Shown: piece by piece, positions 1-7,159 of the stretch
Numbering within the stretch: position 1 is the first letter of the stretch
Layout of the letters: the number at the start of each line of letters is the position of its first letter
IMG/VR virus record: IMGVR_UViG_3300047309_000071
Coordinates: 1-21,479 of that record
Reading direction: 5' to 3' (one strand)
Origin: a virus
DNA length: 21,479 nt
The notes under the pieces: model-generated
Database searches by the model: none
Told to the model about the DNA's origin: nothing
Seen by the model: the letters and a program-made list of their open reading frames with translations, nothing else
Made by a program: the position numbers and the translations under genes

Positions 1-1
1 G

Positions 2-37
2 AATAAACCCCATGGCGCGAGTTGTGGGGTTTATTTT
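2..37 (+). terminator. Terminator hairpin of an upstream unit
   Basis: An 11-bp perfect stem (AATAAACCCCA at 2-12 with TGGGGTTTATT at 25-35) encloses a 12-nt loop and runs into TTTT on the + strand. Because the stem begins with AATAAA, the opposite strand also ends in a T-containing run, so it may work in both directions. It separates the terminase unit from whatever lies upstream of the window. Confidence 0.75.
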
Positions 38-60
38 GTGCTTATCGCGTTGTTATTATT

Positions 61-89
61 GGCCAATGGATTGATTAGGCCAATGGATT
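61..89. repeat. Two copies of GGCCAATGGATT
   Basis: The 12-mer GGCCAATGGATT occurs at 61-72 and again at 78-89, 17 bp apart from start to start, just before the small terminase gene. The first copy lies in the palindrome TTGGCCAA (59-66). The spacing is close to one and a half helical turns. It could be an operator or TerS-binding site, or a simple local duplication. No clear promoter was recognised beside it. Confidence 0.5.
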
Positions 90-133
90 CGCGCTTGGCT
101 TTTCCTTGGCTGGCAAGATAGGCAAGTGAAGCA

Positions 134-865
134 ATGGCACAAGTTAAGGCAAAGATAGCTCAAGATGGATTAGAGCCAGATAGCTTAGGGCGAGCCAGTG
201 AAGCAAAGCCAGAACGCAAAAAGGCAAAGAAGCCTAAAGAGCTAAGAACGCGATATAGCGGCGCAGAATTGCGAGAAGAGCTAAGCATTCGCCTTCCTGC
301 TCTTAAAGCCAATAGGACAAAGCTAGATAAGAAGACCATAGGAAGACCAAGCCAATATGATCCAACAATAGGGGATAAGATATTAGAGCTGATGAGTGAA
401 GGAATGACCCTGACAGAGTCTTGTGACTTTCTAGGGGTTAAACGATCTACAGTGTATAGTTGGGCAGAAAGAACGCCCTCCTTCTCGACACTTCTCGCAC
501 GCGCCAAGATTGCCCTAGCAGAGCATAGTTTCACGCAAGCGCATCTAATCCCGAAAAAGCTATATGAATCAGCGCTTAGCGGCGCAGAGATTGACGGCCC
601 AATGGTAGCTGCAGCTAGGCTCTACACTGACAGTCTCAAATGGTATGCAGAGCGGCTCAATCCCAAAGACTATGCTCAGCAATCCAGACAAAGTATTGAA
701 TTAACTGGCAAAAACGGCGGGCCAATACAGACAGCCGCGCTTGTGATAGATAGCAGGTCACTAGCACCAGAAGCGCGTGACGCATTGCGCCTAGCTCTGC
801 AATTGGCAAAACCTAATGAAATCAATGAGATAGAAGGTGATGCTGATGAAGTGGTGGAAGAATAA
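134..865 (+). CDS. terS: Terminase small subunit (TerS)
   Basis: A 243-residue protein that probably recognises phage DNA and hands it to the large terminase during packaging. The first 60 residues are Lys/Arg/Glu-rich and probably flexible. Residues 70-113 form a helix-turn-helix resembling small terminases, with GRPSQYD, a turn at FLGVKRSTVYSW, then helices. WYAERLNPKDYAQQ near residue 170 matches the Trp-x2-(E/K)-x-LxPKxY motif common in these proteins. The C-terminus is acidic. The start ATG has only a weak Shine-Dalgarno sequence. Unusually, TerS is not adjacent to TerL: about 2 kb lies between them, including a repeat-bearing non-coding stretch. The assignment rests on motif recognition and on the large terminase downstream; a generic HTH regulator is the main alternative. 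Confidence 0.75.
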   Translation: MAQVKAKIAQDGLEPDSLGRASEAKPERKKAKKPKELRTRYSGAELREELSIRLPALKANRTKLDKKTIGRPSQYDPTIGDKILELMSEGMTLTESCDFLGVKRSTVYSWAERTPSFSTLLARAKIALAEHSFTQAHLIPKKLYESALSGAEIDGPMVAAARLYTDSLKWYAERLNPKDYAQQSRQSIELTGKNGGPIQTAALVIDSRSLAPEARDALRLALQLAKPNEINEIEGDADEVVEE

Positions 866-909
866 ACTAAGTACCTAATGCAAAAAGGGTTCCCGACAGC
901 AGGATAGGG

Positions 910-959
910 GGGAGGGGCTAATAGGGAGATCCTGACAAAGTCTTAGGCTTCCCCCTCCC
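910..959. other. Long G-rich/C-rich stem-loop after TerS
   Basis: GGGAGGGG (910-917) pairs with CCCCTCCC (952-959). CTAA (918-921) extends the stem with TTAG (943-946), leaving a 5-nt bulge on the 3' side. No T-run follows on either strand, so a simple intrinsic terminator is unlikely. It may be an RNA processing or stability element for the terS transcript, or part of a packaging or control site. Confidence 0.4.
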
Positions 960-1031
960 TGTAATTGCATACAAAATACCTAAAAACTTCCAAAACCCCC
1001 GTAAAATGCACTTTTGACCCCATACGGATAC

Positions 1032-1104
1032 ATGGGTCCCCTATTCCCTATAGGTGTATGGGTCCCTTATTCCCTATGGGTCCCCTTTTGCCTATCAGTT
1101 CCCT
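1032..1104. repeat. ATGGGTCCC repeat cluster, left part (3 copies)
   Basis: ATGGGTCCC starts at 1032, 1058 and 1076. In the first two units it is followed by (C/T)TATTCCCTAT or a close variant, and a diverged TTCCCTATAG follows the third. The core GGGTCCC is an odd palindrome, GGG-T-CCC, as expected for a site bound by a dimeric protein. Unit spacing is 26 then 18 bp. Confidence 0.65.
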
Positions 1105-1120
1105 ATAGCCCAAACAGCAA

Positions 1121-1155
1121 AAAGCCGGACCCTGACTTAACAGGTATCCGGCTTT
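1121..1155. terminator. Bidirectional terminator-like hairpin
   Basis: AAAGCCGGA (1121-1129) pairs with TCCGGCTTT (1147-1155), and the stem continues as CCTG (1131-1134) with CAGG (1141-1144) around the loop ACTTAA. On the minus strand the stem is followed by TTTTTGCTGTTT, a good U-tract. On the plus strand only TTT follows. It could end terS transcription and also shield it from antisense transcription. Confidence 0.55.
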
Positions 1156-1231
1156 AAAGCGCGCACACGCATTTGCCCAACGGGGTTCGAAGCCTATTGA
1201 ACAATGTTAATATCTCATAAATGTCAGATAC

Positions 1232-1261
1232 TTGCAAGCAGATTTAACCCCCCTTTATAAC
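1232..1261 (+). promoter_or_regulatory. Weak sigma70-like promoter candidate
   Basis: TTGCAA (1232-1237) and TATAAC (1256-1261) are separated by 18 bp, giving 4/6 and 5/6 matches to the -35 and -10 consensus. A transcript starting near 1268 would carry the 1293-1329 ATGGGTCCC sites in its leader and read into the genes from 1394. This is motif matching only. Confidence 0.3.
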
Positions 1262-1292
1262 TGTTTTTCTATTTTGTCAGACTTACCTTGAC

Positions 1293-1331
1293 ATGGGTCC
1301 CCTATATGTTAGGGTCCCATATGGGTCCCAT
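1293..1331. repeat. ATGGGTCCC repeat cluster, right part
   Basis: Exact ATGGGTCCC copies lie at 1293-1301 and 1321-1329, with a partial copy AGGGTCCC at 1311-1318. The last copy extends to the perfect odd palindrome ATGGGTCCCAT (1321-1331), and CCCATATGGG (1316-1325) is an overlapping even palindrome. The cluster lies about 60 bp before the first gene of the next unit, a good position for an operator. Confidence 0.6.
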
Positions 1332-1393
1332 CCCGGCCACCTTTCACTGGCGGCCATACCTTTGCGGCCCAAGTTACTGATATTGGGGGTATC

Positions 1394-1621
1394 ATGGAAA
1401 ACAATATGGTTGTGTTGTCTGATAATGAACGGTCATGGTTGATGGATCAAATTGCCTTGGCTGCTGTTAAAGCATTGGCATCTAATGAGAATTGGGAACC
1501 AAAGTTTATTGCTCAGCGTGCCTATGACATAGCTGATGCTGTTTTGGATGAACGTGATAGCAGGTTAGCTATGCGGTATACACTCCCGTATACCAAGAGC
1601 AATCCAAATGCTTCAGCTTAA
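1394..1621 (+). CDS. Small hypothetical protein, 75 aa
   Basis: I do not recognise this protein. It is mostly helical by composition: an N-terminal region with ERSWLMDQIALAAVKALA, then a second helix-rich stretch ending in a polar tail. No Cys pairs, membrane segment or catalytic motif is visible. The ATG is preceded by GGGGGT about 6 bases upstream, a fair ribosome-binding site. It is the first gene after the repeat-rich non-coding region and overlaps the next gene by 14 bases, so the two are probably translationally coupled. Confidence 0.6.
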   Translation: MENNMVVLSDNERSWLMDQIALAAVKALASNENWEPKFIAQRAYDIADAVLDERDSRLAMRYTLPYTKSNPNASA

Positions 1622-1796
1622 TCCGCCGCTGCCTGTGGTTACGCCACACGGTAAAGCTTTGGCGCATATCCTGATTGATTATGGACCGGAGCATGACCTG
1701 CTTTGGGTTTGCTTTCAGGATAATGGCGAGTGCTGGACATGGAGAAATCATGATGTCCGGGCTGAAACCAATGTCACATTCGGGAGAGTTAAGTGA
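1608..1796 (+). CDS. Small conserved-looking phage protein, 62 aa
   Basis: A compact protein with the pattern PLPVVTPHGKALAHILIDYG, then E-x-DLLWVCFQD, GECWTW and N-x-TFGR. I recall a similar layout in small proteins of other phages (a G-K-A-x-x-L-I-D-Y-G strand, then a WVxFxDxGExWxWxN block), but I know no function for it. The alternation of hydrophobic residues suggests a small beta fold. It starts inside the previous gene and its TGA overlaps the GTG start of the following gene (GTGA), so the three genes read as one translational unit. Confidence 0.6.
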   Translation: MLQLNPPLPVVTPHGKALAHILIDYGPEHDLLWVCFQDNGECWTWRNHDVRAETNVTFGRVK

Positions 1797-2374
1797 ACGC
1801 TATTGAGTTAGTTGAGCATTATCGGCAGATCAGGAAGCGGCTAAACGGGATGCCAAAGCCTGTTGGGGTTAAGGTTCCTCCCCGCCCTGTGCCTAAGGTT
1901 GAGGAAAATCAAATTGTTGTGGAACCGCCCCCGTTCAAGGGAGACGTGCTGAAGTTTGTCGGGGTCAAGACCAAGCATAATGATATGCGAGCTGTCATGC
2001 GGCAAATTGCTCTGGATGCCGGATATACCCTTGATGAGGTCTTTAGTCGAACCCGCTATCGCAAGTATGTTGTTGTTCGTCAACGCATTTGGGCTTGGTT
2101 GAGATTGTGCGGCATGTCTAATTTCCAGATCAGCATGATGTGCAAGCCGGACGATCCATATGACCACACGACCATTATGCACGGCATCAAAAAGTTCAAT
2201 CAGAACCCCGTTAGCTTGCCACCAGTGATTGCCTATGGGACACTCCAAGCCGTCCATGGACCTAAACCTACGGAGAGCTGCCCGCTTATCATAGAAAGGC
2301 AAACAGATGAAACAAGTGATTATCCCCACACTGGCGGCCATGATATGTGCCACCATAGCAACCAAAGCATTTGA
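1793..2374 (+). CDS. DnaA domain IV-like DNA-binding protein lacking the ATPase
   Basis: A 193-residue protein whose central part (about residues 66-136) resembles the C-terminal DNA-box-binding domain of the replication initiator DnaA. It has a helix before SRTRYRKYVVVRQRIWAWL (the equivalent of the SRxRxxVxARQ helix), a helix-turn-helix, and the DnaA signature in the form DHTTIMHGIKKF (residues 124-135). There is no Walker A, Walker B or AAA+ region. The first 60 residues are Pro/Lys-rich and probably disordered, and the C-terminal tail has several His. It probably binds specific DNA sites, either as a phage replication or transcription regulator or as a competitor for host DnaA sites. The start is GTG, overlapping the previous stop as GTGA, with GGGAGAG upstream. 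The 3' end overlaps the next gene by 68 bases. Confidence 0.75.
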   Translation: MNAIELVEHYRQIRKRLNGMPKPVGVKVPPRPVPKVEENQIVVEPPPFKGDVLKFVGVKTKHNDMRAVMRQIALDAGYTLDEVFSRTRYRKYVVVRQRIWAWLRLCGMSNFQISMMCKPDDPYDHTTIMHGIKKFNQNPVSLPPVIAYGTLQAVHGPKPTESCPLIIERQTDETSDYPHTGGHDMCHHSNQSI

Positions 2375-2903
2375 AGGTGACGATAACCCGGCGATTTATT
2401 TCCAAAGAGACAAAGCTGGCTGGGGTAAGAATGTAGATGCAAACCTGAGCTGGACAGATACAATGTCCAAGAACCAGCAACAGGTCGCTGCCGAGATAGC
2501 TTCAAAAGCAAGATCAAGATTAGGACCTGAATGGGTTGAACCTGCCCTTAAGATTGCCAAGATTGAATCAGGCTATACCTGCGATGTCAAAGGACCCAAG
2601 ACCAAACACGGTCGAGCTATCGGGCCATTGCAAGTTCTGGTCAGCAGTGCTGAAAGTCTGGGTATTACCGCAGCCGAGCTAAACTCATCCTGTATGGCTC
2701 AGATTGAAGCTGGAATGCGGCATATGGAGCGATGCATACAATTGGGTGCAAGGACCCAAGCCCAGTTTGCATCCTGCCATGTATCTGGAAATCCGTTCAA
2801 CCCAAGATTAAGTCGTAAAGCTGAACGTTATCGCCAGAAGTACATCAAGATGGCACAGAACGCTAAAATCCCGTCATGGGTTGGCGGGTTATATTACTGG
2901 TAG
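2307..2903 (+). CDS. Exported lytic transglycosylase-like protein
   Basis: A 198-residue protein with an N-terminal signal-like segment (Lys2, then a hydrophobic run to about residue 19). From about residue 75 it resembles the Slt/lysozyme-like fold: ALKIAKIESGY places the likely catalytic Glu at 87, and GRAIGPLQVL (102-111) corresponds to the GAxGLMQ segment. Four Cys (92, 129, 143, 157) could form periplasmic disulfides. It probably cleaves peptidoglycan, either as an endolysin reaching the periplasm by its signal or as a virion enzyme that opens the wall during DNA entry. It lies between the DnaA-like gene and TerL, and no holin is recognisable in the window. The family is fairly certain; the stage of infection at which it acts is not. 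Confidence 0.7.
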   Translation: MKQVIIPTLAAMICATIATKAFEGDDNPAIYFQRDKAGWGKNVDANLSWTDTMSKNQQQVAAEIASKARSRLGPEWVEPALKIAKIESGYTCDVKGPKTKHGRAIGPLQVLVSSAESLGITAAELNSSCMAQIEAGMRHMERCIQLGARTQAQFASCHVSGNPFNPRLSRKAERYRQKYIKMAQNAKIPSWVGGLYYW

Positions 2904-2908
2904 GTCTT

Positions 2909-4678
2909 ATGGGTATCGTCACAATAGATGGTGTGGACGTTGATCTGGAACGCCAATTAGCCGATCTTGATCGAGCTGATTGCGAAGATAGTTTGTATAA
3001 GTTCCTCAAAACAGCTTGGAGATACATAGACTCCAGCCAGTTTACCGATGGTTGGCCCATTGAAGCTGTTGCAGAACATCTTCAAGCGGTCACTGACGGT
3101 GATATTAAGAGGCTCATTATCAACATCCCGCCACGTTGCGCCAAATCATCTCTTGTGTCGGTCGCCTTTCCTGCTTGGACTTGGGGCCAACCCCGTATCT
3201 GGGATAGCCCCACTTCCGGGCCGGGTGTTAAGTTCCTTCATGCGTCCTATGCCCAGCAGCTATCTCTCAGAGACAGCACCCAGTGCCGCCGCCTGATTGA
3301 AAGCCCTTGGTATCAAGCCCTTTGGGGTGATCGCTATAAGCTCAGCTCGGACCAGAATACCAAAACAAGGTTTGATAACGATCAATCAGGGTCCCGACTG
3401 GCAACCTCCGTGGGGTCCGCCCTGACAGGTGAAGGTGGTAATATCATTGTCGTTGACGATCCCAATGCCGCTCAGGATGCGTTCTCCGAGGCAACCATCC
3501 AGTCAACTATTGAATGGTGGGATACCGCCCTGTCTACCCGTCTCAATGATCCCAAGACTGGTGCGTTTATTGTAATCCAGCAAAGATTATCCGAAGAGGA
3601 CCTGACCGGGCATATCCTGTCCAAGGATAGTGGCAATTGGACGCATCTGTGTTTGCCTATGCGCTATGAATGGAAGCGCCATAGCTACACAGCAATCGAC
3701 TGGAATGACCCAAGAGGCATGGATGCCGATGGCAATCCTCTGGTGGCCATTGACGATGATGGCAACCGCATCCCTGTAAGCTATGCCGCACAGATAGAGC
3801 TGGAGAAAAGGGAAGGAACCCTCCTCTGGCCAGAGCGTTTTGACAAAAAAGTGGTTGATGCACTGGAAAGCGAACAGGGTCCTTGGACCTTTGCTGGCCA
3901 GTATCAGCAACGCCCCGAACCCAAGGGTGGTGGTATCATCAAGGATGAGTGGTGGCAGCCATGGGATAACAATGAGTTTCCCCCGATGGACCTGATTATT
4001 GCCACGCTTGATACTGCTTACACGACTAAAACCCAGAATGACCCCTCAGCCATGACCGTCTGGGGTGTGTTTACGGGTGCAAAAACCGAAATGACCAATC
4101 GGTATATTGCCAAAAACAACAAAAACCGCGACAGCGAAACCCAATCCATGCTGTTTGACGAAGGTGTGAGGGTCAAATATGGCCGCAGCTTTACCGAAAA
4201 TGCCTCTCCCAAGGTTATGCTCATGGATGCGTGGGAAGGTCGGTACGAATTACACCAGCTTGTGACCAAAGTTGCCCAAACTTGCCGCAAGATGAAGGTA
4301 GATCGGCTCCTGATTGAGAATAAAGCCGCTGGTCACAGCATTGCCCAAGAGCTAAAACGCCTCTATGGCTATGAAAACTTTGCCATTCAGCTCTATGACC
4401 CCAAATCTCAGGATAAATTATCCCGTTTGCACTCCGTTGAGCATCTGTTTGCCGATGGGATGGTCTTTGCACCCAATAAACAATGGGCAGAAATGGTCAT
4501 CAGGCAGGTTTCCCAGTTTCCAAAGGGTAAGCATGACGATCTGGTGGATACTGTATCTATGGCCTTGAGACATTTGAGGGAAAGCGGCGTTCTGGTCAGA
4601 CATTCCGAATGGACAACAGACATGGAAAACTCCATGATGTTCCAAGGAAATACCTCAACCCCCTTATATCCGGTTTAA
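2909..4678 (+). CDS. terL: Terminase large subunit (TerL)
   Basis: A 589-residue packaging motor with an N-terminal ATPase and a C-terminal RNase H-like nuclease. Walker A is PPRCAKS (residues 74-80, Lys79) and Walker B is NIIVVDDPN (Asp183-Asp184 area). VIQQRLSEEDLTG (222-234) is the expected coupling region. The nuclease acidic residues are visible as LDTAY (Asp368), LLIEN (Glu470) and HDDLVDT (Asp543, 544 and 547). The ATG at 2909 is preferred over an in-frame ATG at 2876, because the latter lies inside the previous gene and adds 11 residues that only read through its overlap. The protein would cut concatemeric phage DNA and pump it through the portal encoded two genes downstream. Confidence 0.93.
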   Translation: MGIVTIDGVDVDLERQLADLDRADCEDSLYKFLKTAWRYIDSSQFTDGWPIEAVAEHLQAVTDGDIKRLIINIPPRCAKSSLVSVAFPAWTWGQPRIWDSPTSGPGVKFLHASYAQQLSLRDSTQCRRLIESPWYQALWGDRYKLSSDQNTKTRFDNDQSGSRLATSVGSALTGEGGNIIVVDDPNAAQDAFSEATIQSTIEWWDTALSTRLNDPKTGAFIVIQQRLSEEDLTGHILSKDSGNWTHLCLPMRYEWKRHSYTAIDWNDPRGMDADGNPLVAIDDDGNRIPVSYAAQIELEKREGTLLWPERFDKKVVDALESEQGPWTFAGQYQQRPEPKGGGIIKDEWWQPWDNNEFPPMDLIIATLDTAYTTKTQNDPSAMTVWGVFTGAKTEMTNRYIAKNNKNRDSETQSMLFDEGVRVKYGRSFTENASPKVMLMDAWEGRYELHQLVTKVAQTCRKMKVDRLLIENKAAGHSIAQELKRLYGYENFAIQLYDPKSQDKLSRLHSVEHLFADGMVFAPNKQWAEMVIRQVSQFPKGKHDDLVDTVSMALRHLRESGVLVRHSEWTTDMENSMMFQGNTSTPLYPV

Positions 4679-4682
4679 GATA

Positions 4683-4892
4683 ATGCGAGTGCTTGCTAAC
4701 GCTGTTGTTGATGTCTTGAAAGAACCTACCTCGACTACAATTGGAAACTTTCATGTCGAAGTCTGGGGCAAAGAGCCTCATGATTTTGTCAGGCACTATG
4801 AAATTCAAGCAAAAACAGATACAATGGCTGCACAAGAAGGACTTCGGCGCTTTGTCGAAGAAATGGAACAGCTTGATTCTGTAGAGGAATGA
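4683..4892 (+). CDS. Small protein between TerL and portal, 69 aa
   Basis: I do not know the function. The middle has the pattern FHVEVWGKEPHDFVRHYEI followed by a helix AAQEGLRRFVEEMEQL, which looks like a small alpha/beta fold ending in an acidic helix. I recall similar short proteins next to terminase or portal in other uncultured-phage contigs. It begins 4 bases after the TerL stop and ends 3 bases before the portal start, and its last codons contain GAGGA, the portal ribosome-binding site. Tight coupling with the packaging genes suggests a packaging or portal-assembly role, but that is inference. Confidence 0.65.
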   Translation: MRVLANAVVDVLKEPTSTTIGNFHVEVWGKEPHDFVRHYEIQAKTDTMAAQEGLRRFVEEMEQLDSVEE

Positions 4893-4895
4893 CAA

Positions 4896-7157
4896 ATGCC
4901 CATGGTTCCGGGGCTTATGCCCAACATACGCCAACCAGAACCCGAAGCGGCTCCGGCCATTGATCCTGTTGATATTGTTATCGAAATGGTCGATGACAAG
5001 GAAGACAGGCCTGAACTCGATCAACACGGCAATGTCCTCAAAATTGAACACGCAGATGGCTCGGTCAGCGTTTCTCTGGACGGCAAACCCATCCAAAACG
5101 CAGAGAATGATTACAATGAGGAGTTCTTTGAGAACCTTGTTGATAAGATTGAGGATACTGAACTTAATCGCATCTCCAGTGAACTGATTCGCGGCATCAG
5201 TGACGACATTGAAAGCCGCCGTGAGTGGATTGAGGACCGTGCGCTTGGTATCAAGCTGCTTGGCCTGAAGATCGAGATCCCGAATGTTCAAGGTGCTGCC
5301 GATGGCGCACCCGTGGAAGGCATGTCCAAGGTCAGGCATCCGCTTCTCCTTGAAGCCGTGTTGCGTTTCCAAGCTAATGCCCGATCTGAGCTGCTGCCGA
5401 CCGATGGACCTGTCAAAATCCGCGATGACGGCAACAATACTGACCTTCAAAAAGATCAACTTGCCAACTTCCTAGAGCGTGATCTTAATCATTACCTGAC
5501 CGCAACAGCTTCAGAGTATTATCCCGATACTGATCGCATGTTGCTGATGCTTGGGTTTGGCGGGACAGCGTTCAAGAAGATTTATTTTTGTCCGTTGCGA
5601 AATCGCCCCATATCCGAAAGCGTTGATGCTGATGATTTGATTGTCAACAATGCCGCCACGGATCTGGAGAATGCTCGCCGCATCACACACCGCACATTTA
5701 TGAAGCCATCAACTGTTAAACGGCTTCAAATCTTGGGTGTGTACCGCGATGTTGAGCTTTCTGCGCCATCATCTGCAATGCTTGATAGCGTTCAGCGCGA
5801 GAAAAACGCCGTACAAGGCATCATGCCTGAAACAATGCGGCCAGAAGATCGTGATCGTGAGATTTACGAGTGCTATTGCGAATTAAACATCAAAGGTTTT
5901 GAGCATAAGTGGAAAAGCAAAGAGACTGGCCTTGAAATCCCTTATCGCGTGACGATTGATGTATCTTCAAAAGAAATTTTGTCGATTGTGCGCAATTATG
6001 ATGAGGGGGACGATGAGCTACCGACCGCAAGACGAAACTTTGTCAAATACACCTTTGTTCCGGGCATGGGCTTCTATGATATTGGCCTACTGCACATACT
6101 TGGCAATACAACTAATGCTATCACTGCTGCGTGGCGTGAGCTTCTTGACGCTGGGATGTATGCAAATTTTCCCGGCTTCCTCATGGCCGAAACTGGTGCG
6201 CGTCAGAATACGAATATCTTTCGCGTTCCTCCGGGCGGAGGCGCACTTGTTAAGACTGGTGGTATGCCGCTAAGCGAAGCCATCATGCCATTGCCATACA
6301 AGGAACCTTCTGGAGCCTTGATGACACTGGTTGATAACATTGCACAGACAGGTATGCGCATTGGCGGCGTGTCAGAGCAGCAAGTTGGCGAAGGCAAGTC
6401 GGAAATGCCTGTTGGCACAACACTGGCCATGCTTGAGCAAGCAGCCAAAGTGCTAAACGCTGTTCACAAGCGCCTTCATTCATCTCAATCTGAAGAGTTT
6501 GAGCTTCTTGTCAGAACATTCAAGGAACATCCTGATAGCTTCTGGCAGCGTAACAAGAAGCCAGCTTATGATTGGGATGAAAAAACATTTTTAACTGCCA
6601 TAAATAACTGCGACTTTGTGCCTCAAGCTGATCCGAACACAGCTTCACAAGCCCAGCGTCTTGTTAAGATCAGCGCATTGAAGCAACTTCAGCAAGCCAA
6701 CCCAGCATTGTATGATCCTGTAGCGGTTGAGGTTGCATCCTTGCAAGCTCTTGGATGGAACAACCCGCAACAGTTCCTTGCTCCGCCAGATCAGCGCAAC
6801 AAGCCCTCGCCTGAGCAGCAAAAAGCTATGGCTGATGCTCAGAACGACTCCAAGAATGCTGATGCTCGTATGCTTGATAGCCAGACACGGGCTAAAGAGA
6901 CTGATGCCAAGATTGCTCTGGATCAGCAGCGCATCCAAATGGATGGAGCCGAGACCCAAGGCGATATGATGCGCAATGCGCAAAACTTTAGCGAAAAAGA
7001 AAAGGATCGCCAGTCAAATGAGCGTATCCAACTTCTTGATTTTGCTCAAGATTTGGTTAAGAACCCTGAAGCATTGCCGCTTGTTGAGCCAATCATTGCT
7101 CCGGTATTGCAAAGTATTGGCCTTGGCGGTCTTAAGCCGCCCGGTGTTGGAGGTTAA
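4896..7157 (+). CDS. Portal protein (head-to-tail connector)
   Basis: A 753-residue protein of the size expected for P22-like portals. After an acidic N-terminal region the core contains helices rich in conserved Arg/Glu. The segment GGVSEQQVGEGKSEMPVGTTLAMLEQAAK (nt 6360-6450) matches the portal wing/stem region, where a Gln/Gly-rich turn precedes a long helix. The last about 150 residues are Gln/Asp/Lys-rich and predicted helical, as in the C-terminal barrel of long podoviral portals, and end in a Gly/Pro tail. Dodecameric portals form the vertex through which TerL loads DNA and onto which the gp4-like adaptor (18749) docks. The start has GAGGA about 7 bases upstream. Identification is by size, gene order and motifs. 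Confidence 0.85.
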   Translation: MPMVPGLMPNIRQPEPEAAPAIDPVDIVIEMVDDKEDRPELDQHGNVLKIEHADGSVSVSLDGKPIQNAENDYNEEFFENLVDKIEDTELNRISSELIRGISDDIESRREWIEDRALGIKLLGLKIEIPNVQGAADGAPVEGMSKVRHPLLLEAVLRFQANARSELLPTDGPVKIRDDGNNTDLQKDQLANFLERDLNHYLTATASEYYPDTDRMLLMLGFGGTAFKKIYFCPLRNRPISESVDADDLIVNNAATDLENARRITHRTFMKPSTVKRLQILGVYRDVELSAPSSAMLDSVQREKNAVQGIMPETMRPEDRDREIYECYCELNIKGFEHKWKSKETGLEIPYRVTIDVSSKEILSIVRNYDEGDDELPTARRNFVKYTFVPGMGFYDIGLLHILGNTTNAITAAWRELLDAGMYANFPGFLMAETGARQNTNIFRVPPGGGALVKTGGMPLSEAIMPLPYKEPSGALMTLVDNIAQTGMRIGGVSEQQVGEGKSEMPVGTTLAMLEQAAKVLNAVHKRLHSSQSEEFELLVRTFKEHPDSFWQRNKKPAYDWDEKTFLTAINNCDFVPQADPNTASQAQRLVKISALKQLQQANPALYDPVAVEVASLQALGWNNPQQFLAPPDQRNKPSPEQQKAMADAQNDSKNADARMLDSQTRAKETDAKIALDQQRIQMDGAETQGDMMRNAQNFSEKEKDRQSNERIQLLDFAQDLVKNPEALPLVEPIIAPVLQSIGLGGLKPPGVGG

Positions 7158-7159
7158 TC

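Larger units (their letters stand above)
866..1393. other. Gene-free 528-bp region between TerS and the next gene
   Basis: No credible coding frame was found on either strand. The region holds the hairpin at 910-959, a cluster of ATGGGTCCC motifs (1032-1084 and 1293-1329), a bidirectional terminator-like hairpin at 1121-1155, and a weak candidate promoter at 1232-1261. Such a long non-coding stretch is exceptional in this tightly packed genome. It therefore probably carries cis-acting function, such as transcription control, a packaging signal or a replication origin. Confidence 0.6.

Noticed and set aside
1182-1194. GGGGTTCGAAGCC resembles a tRNA T-arm, perhaps an attachment site
   Set aside because: The stem does not pair properly beyond two bases, and no acceptor, anticodon or D-arm could be placed around it.
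1288-1293. Consensus -35 TTGACA before the ATGGGTCCC copy at 1293
   Set aside because: No acceptable -10 lies 15-19 bp downstream.
2320-2328. TTATCCCCA, one mismatch from a DnaA box, inside the DnaA-like gene
   Set aside because: A single inexact site in coding sequence, with no cluster or A/T-rich unwinding region, is expected by chance.
1345-2341. 13-mer CACTGGCGGCCAT at 1345-1357 and 2329-2341
   Set aside because: A few 13-base matches are expected by chance in a window this long, and the flanks do not match.
4596-5459. A long minus-strand open frame (287 codons) across the end of TerL and start of portal
   Set aside because: It is opposite two well-supported genes, has no recognisable motif, and every supported gene in the window is on the + strand.
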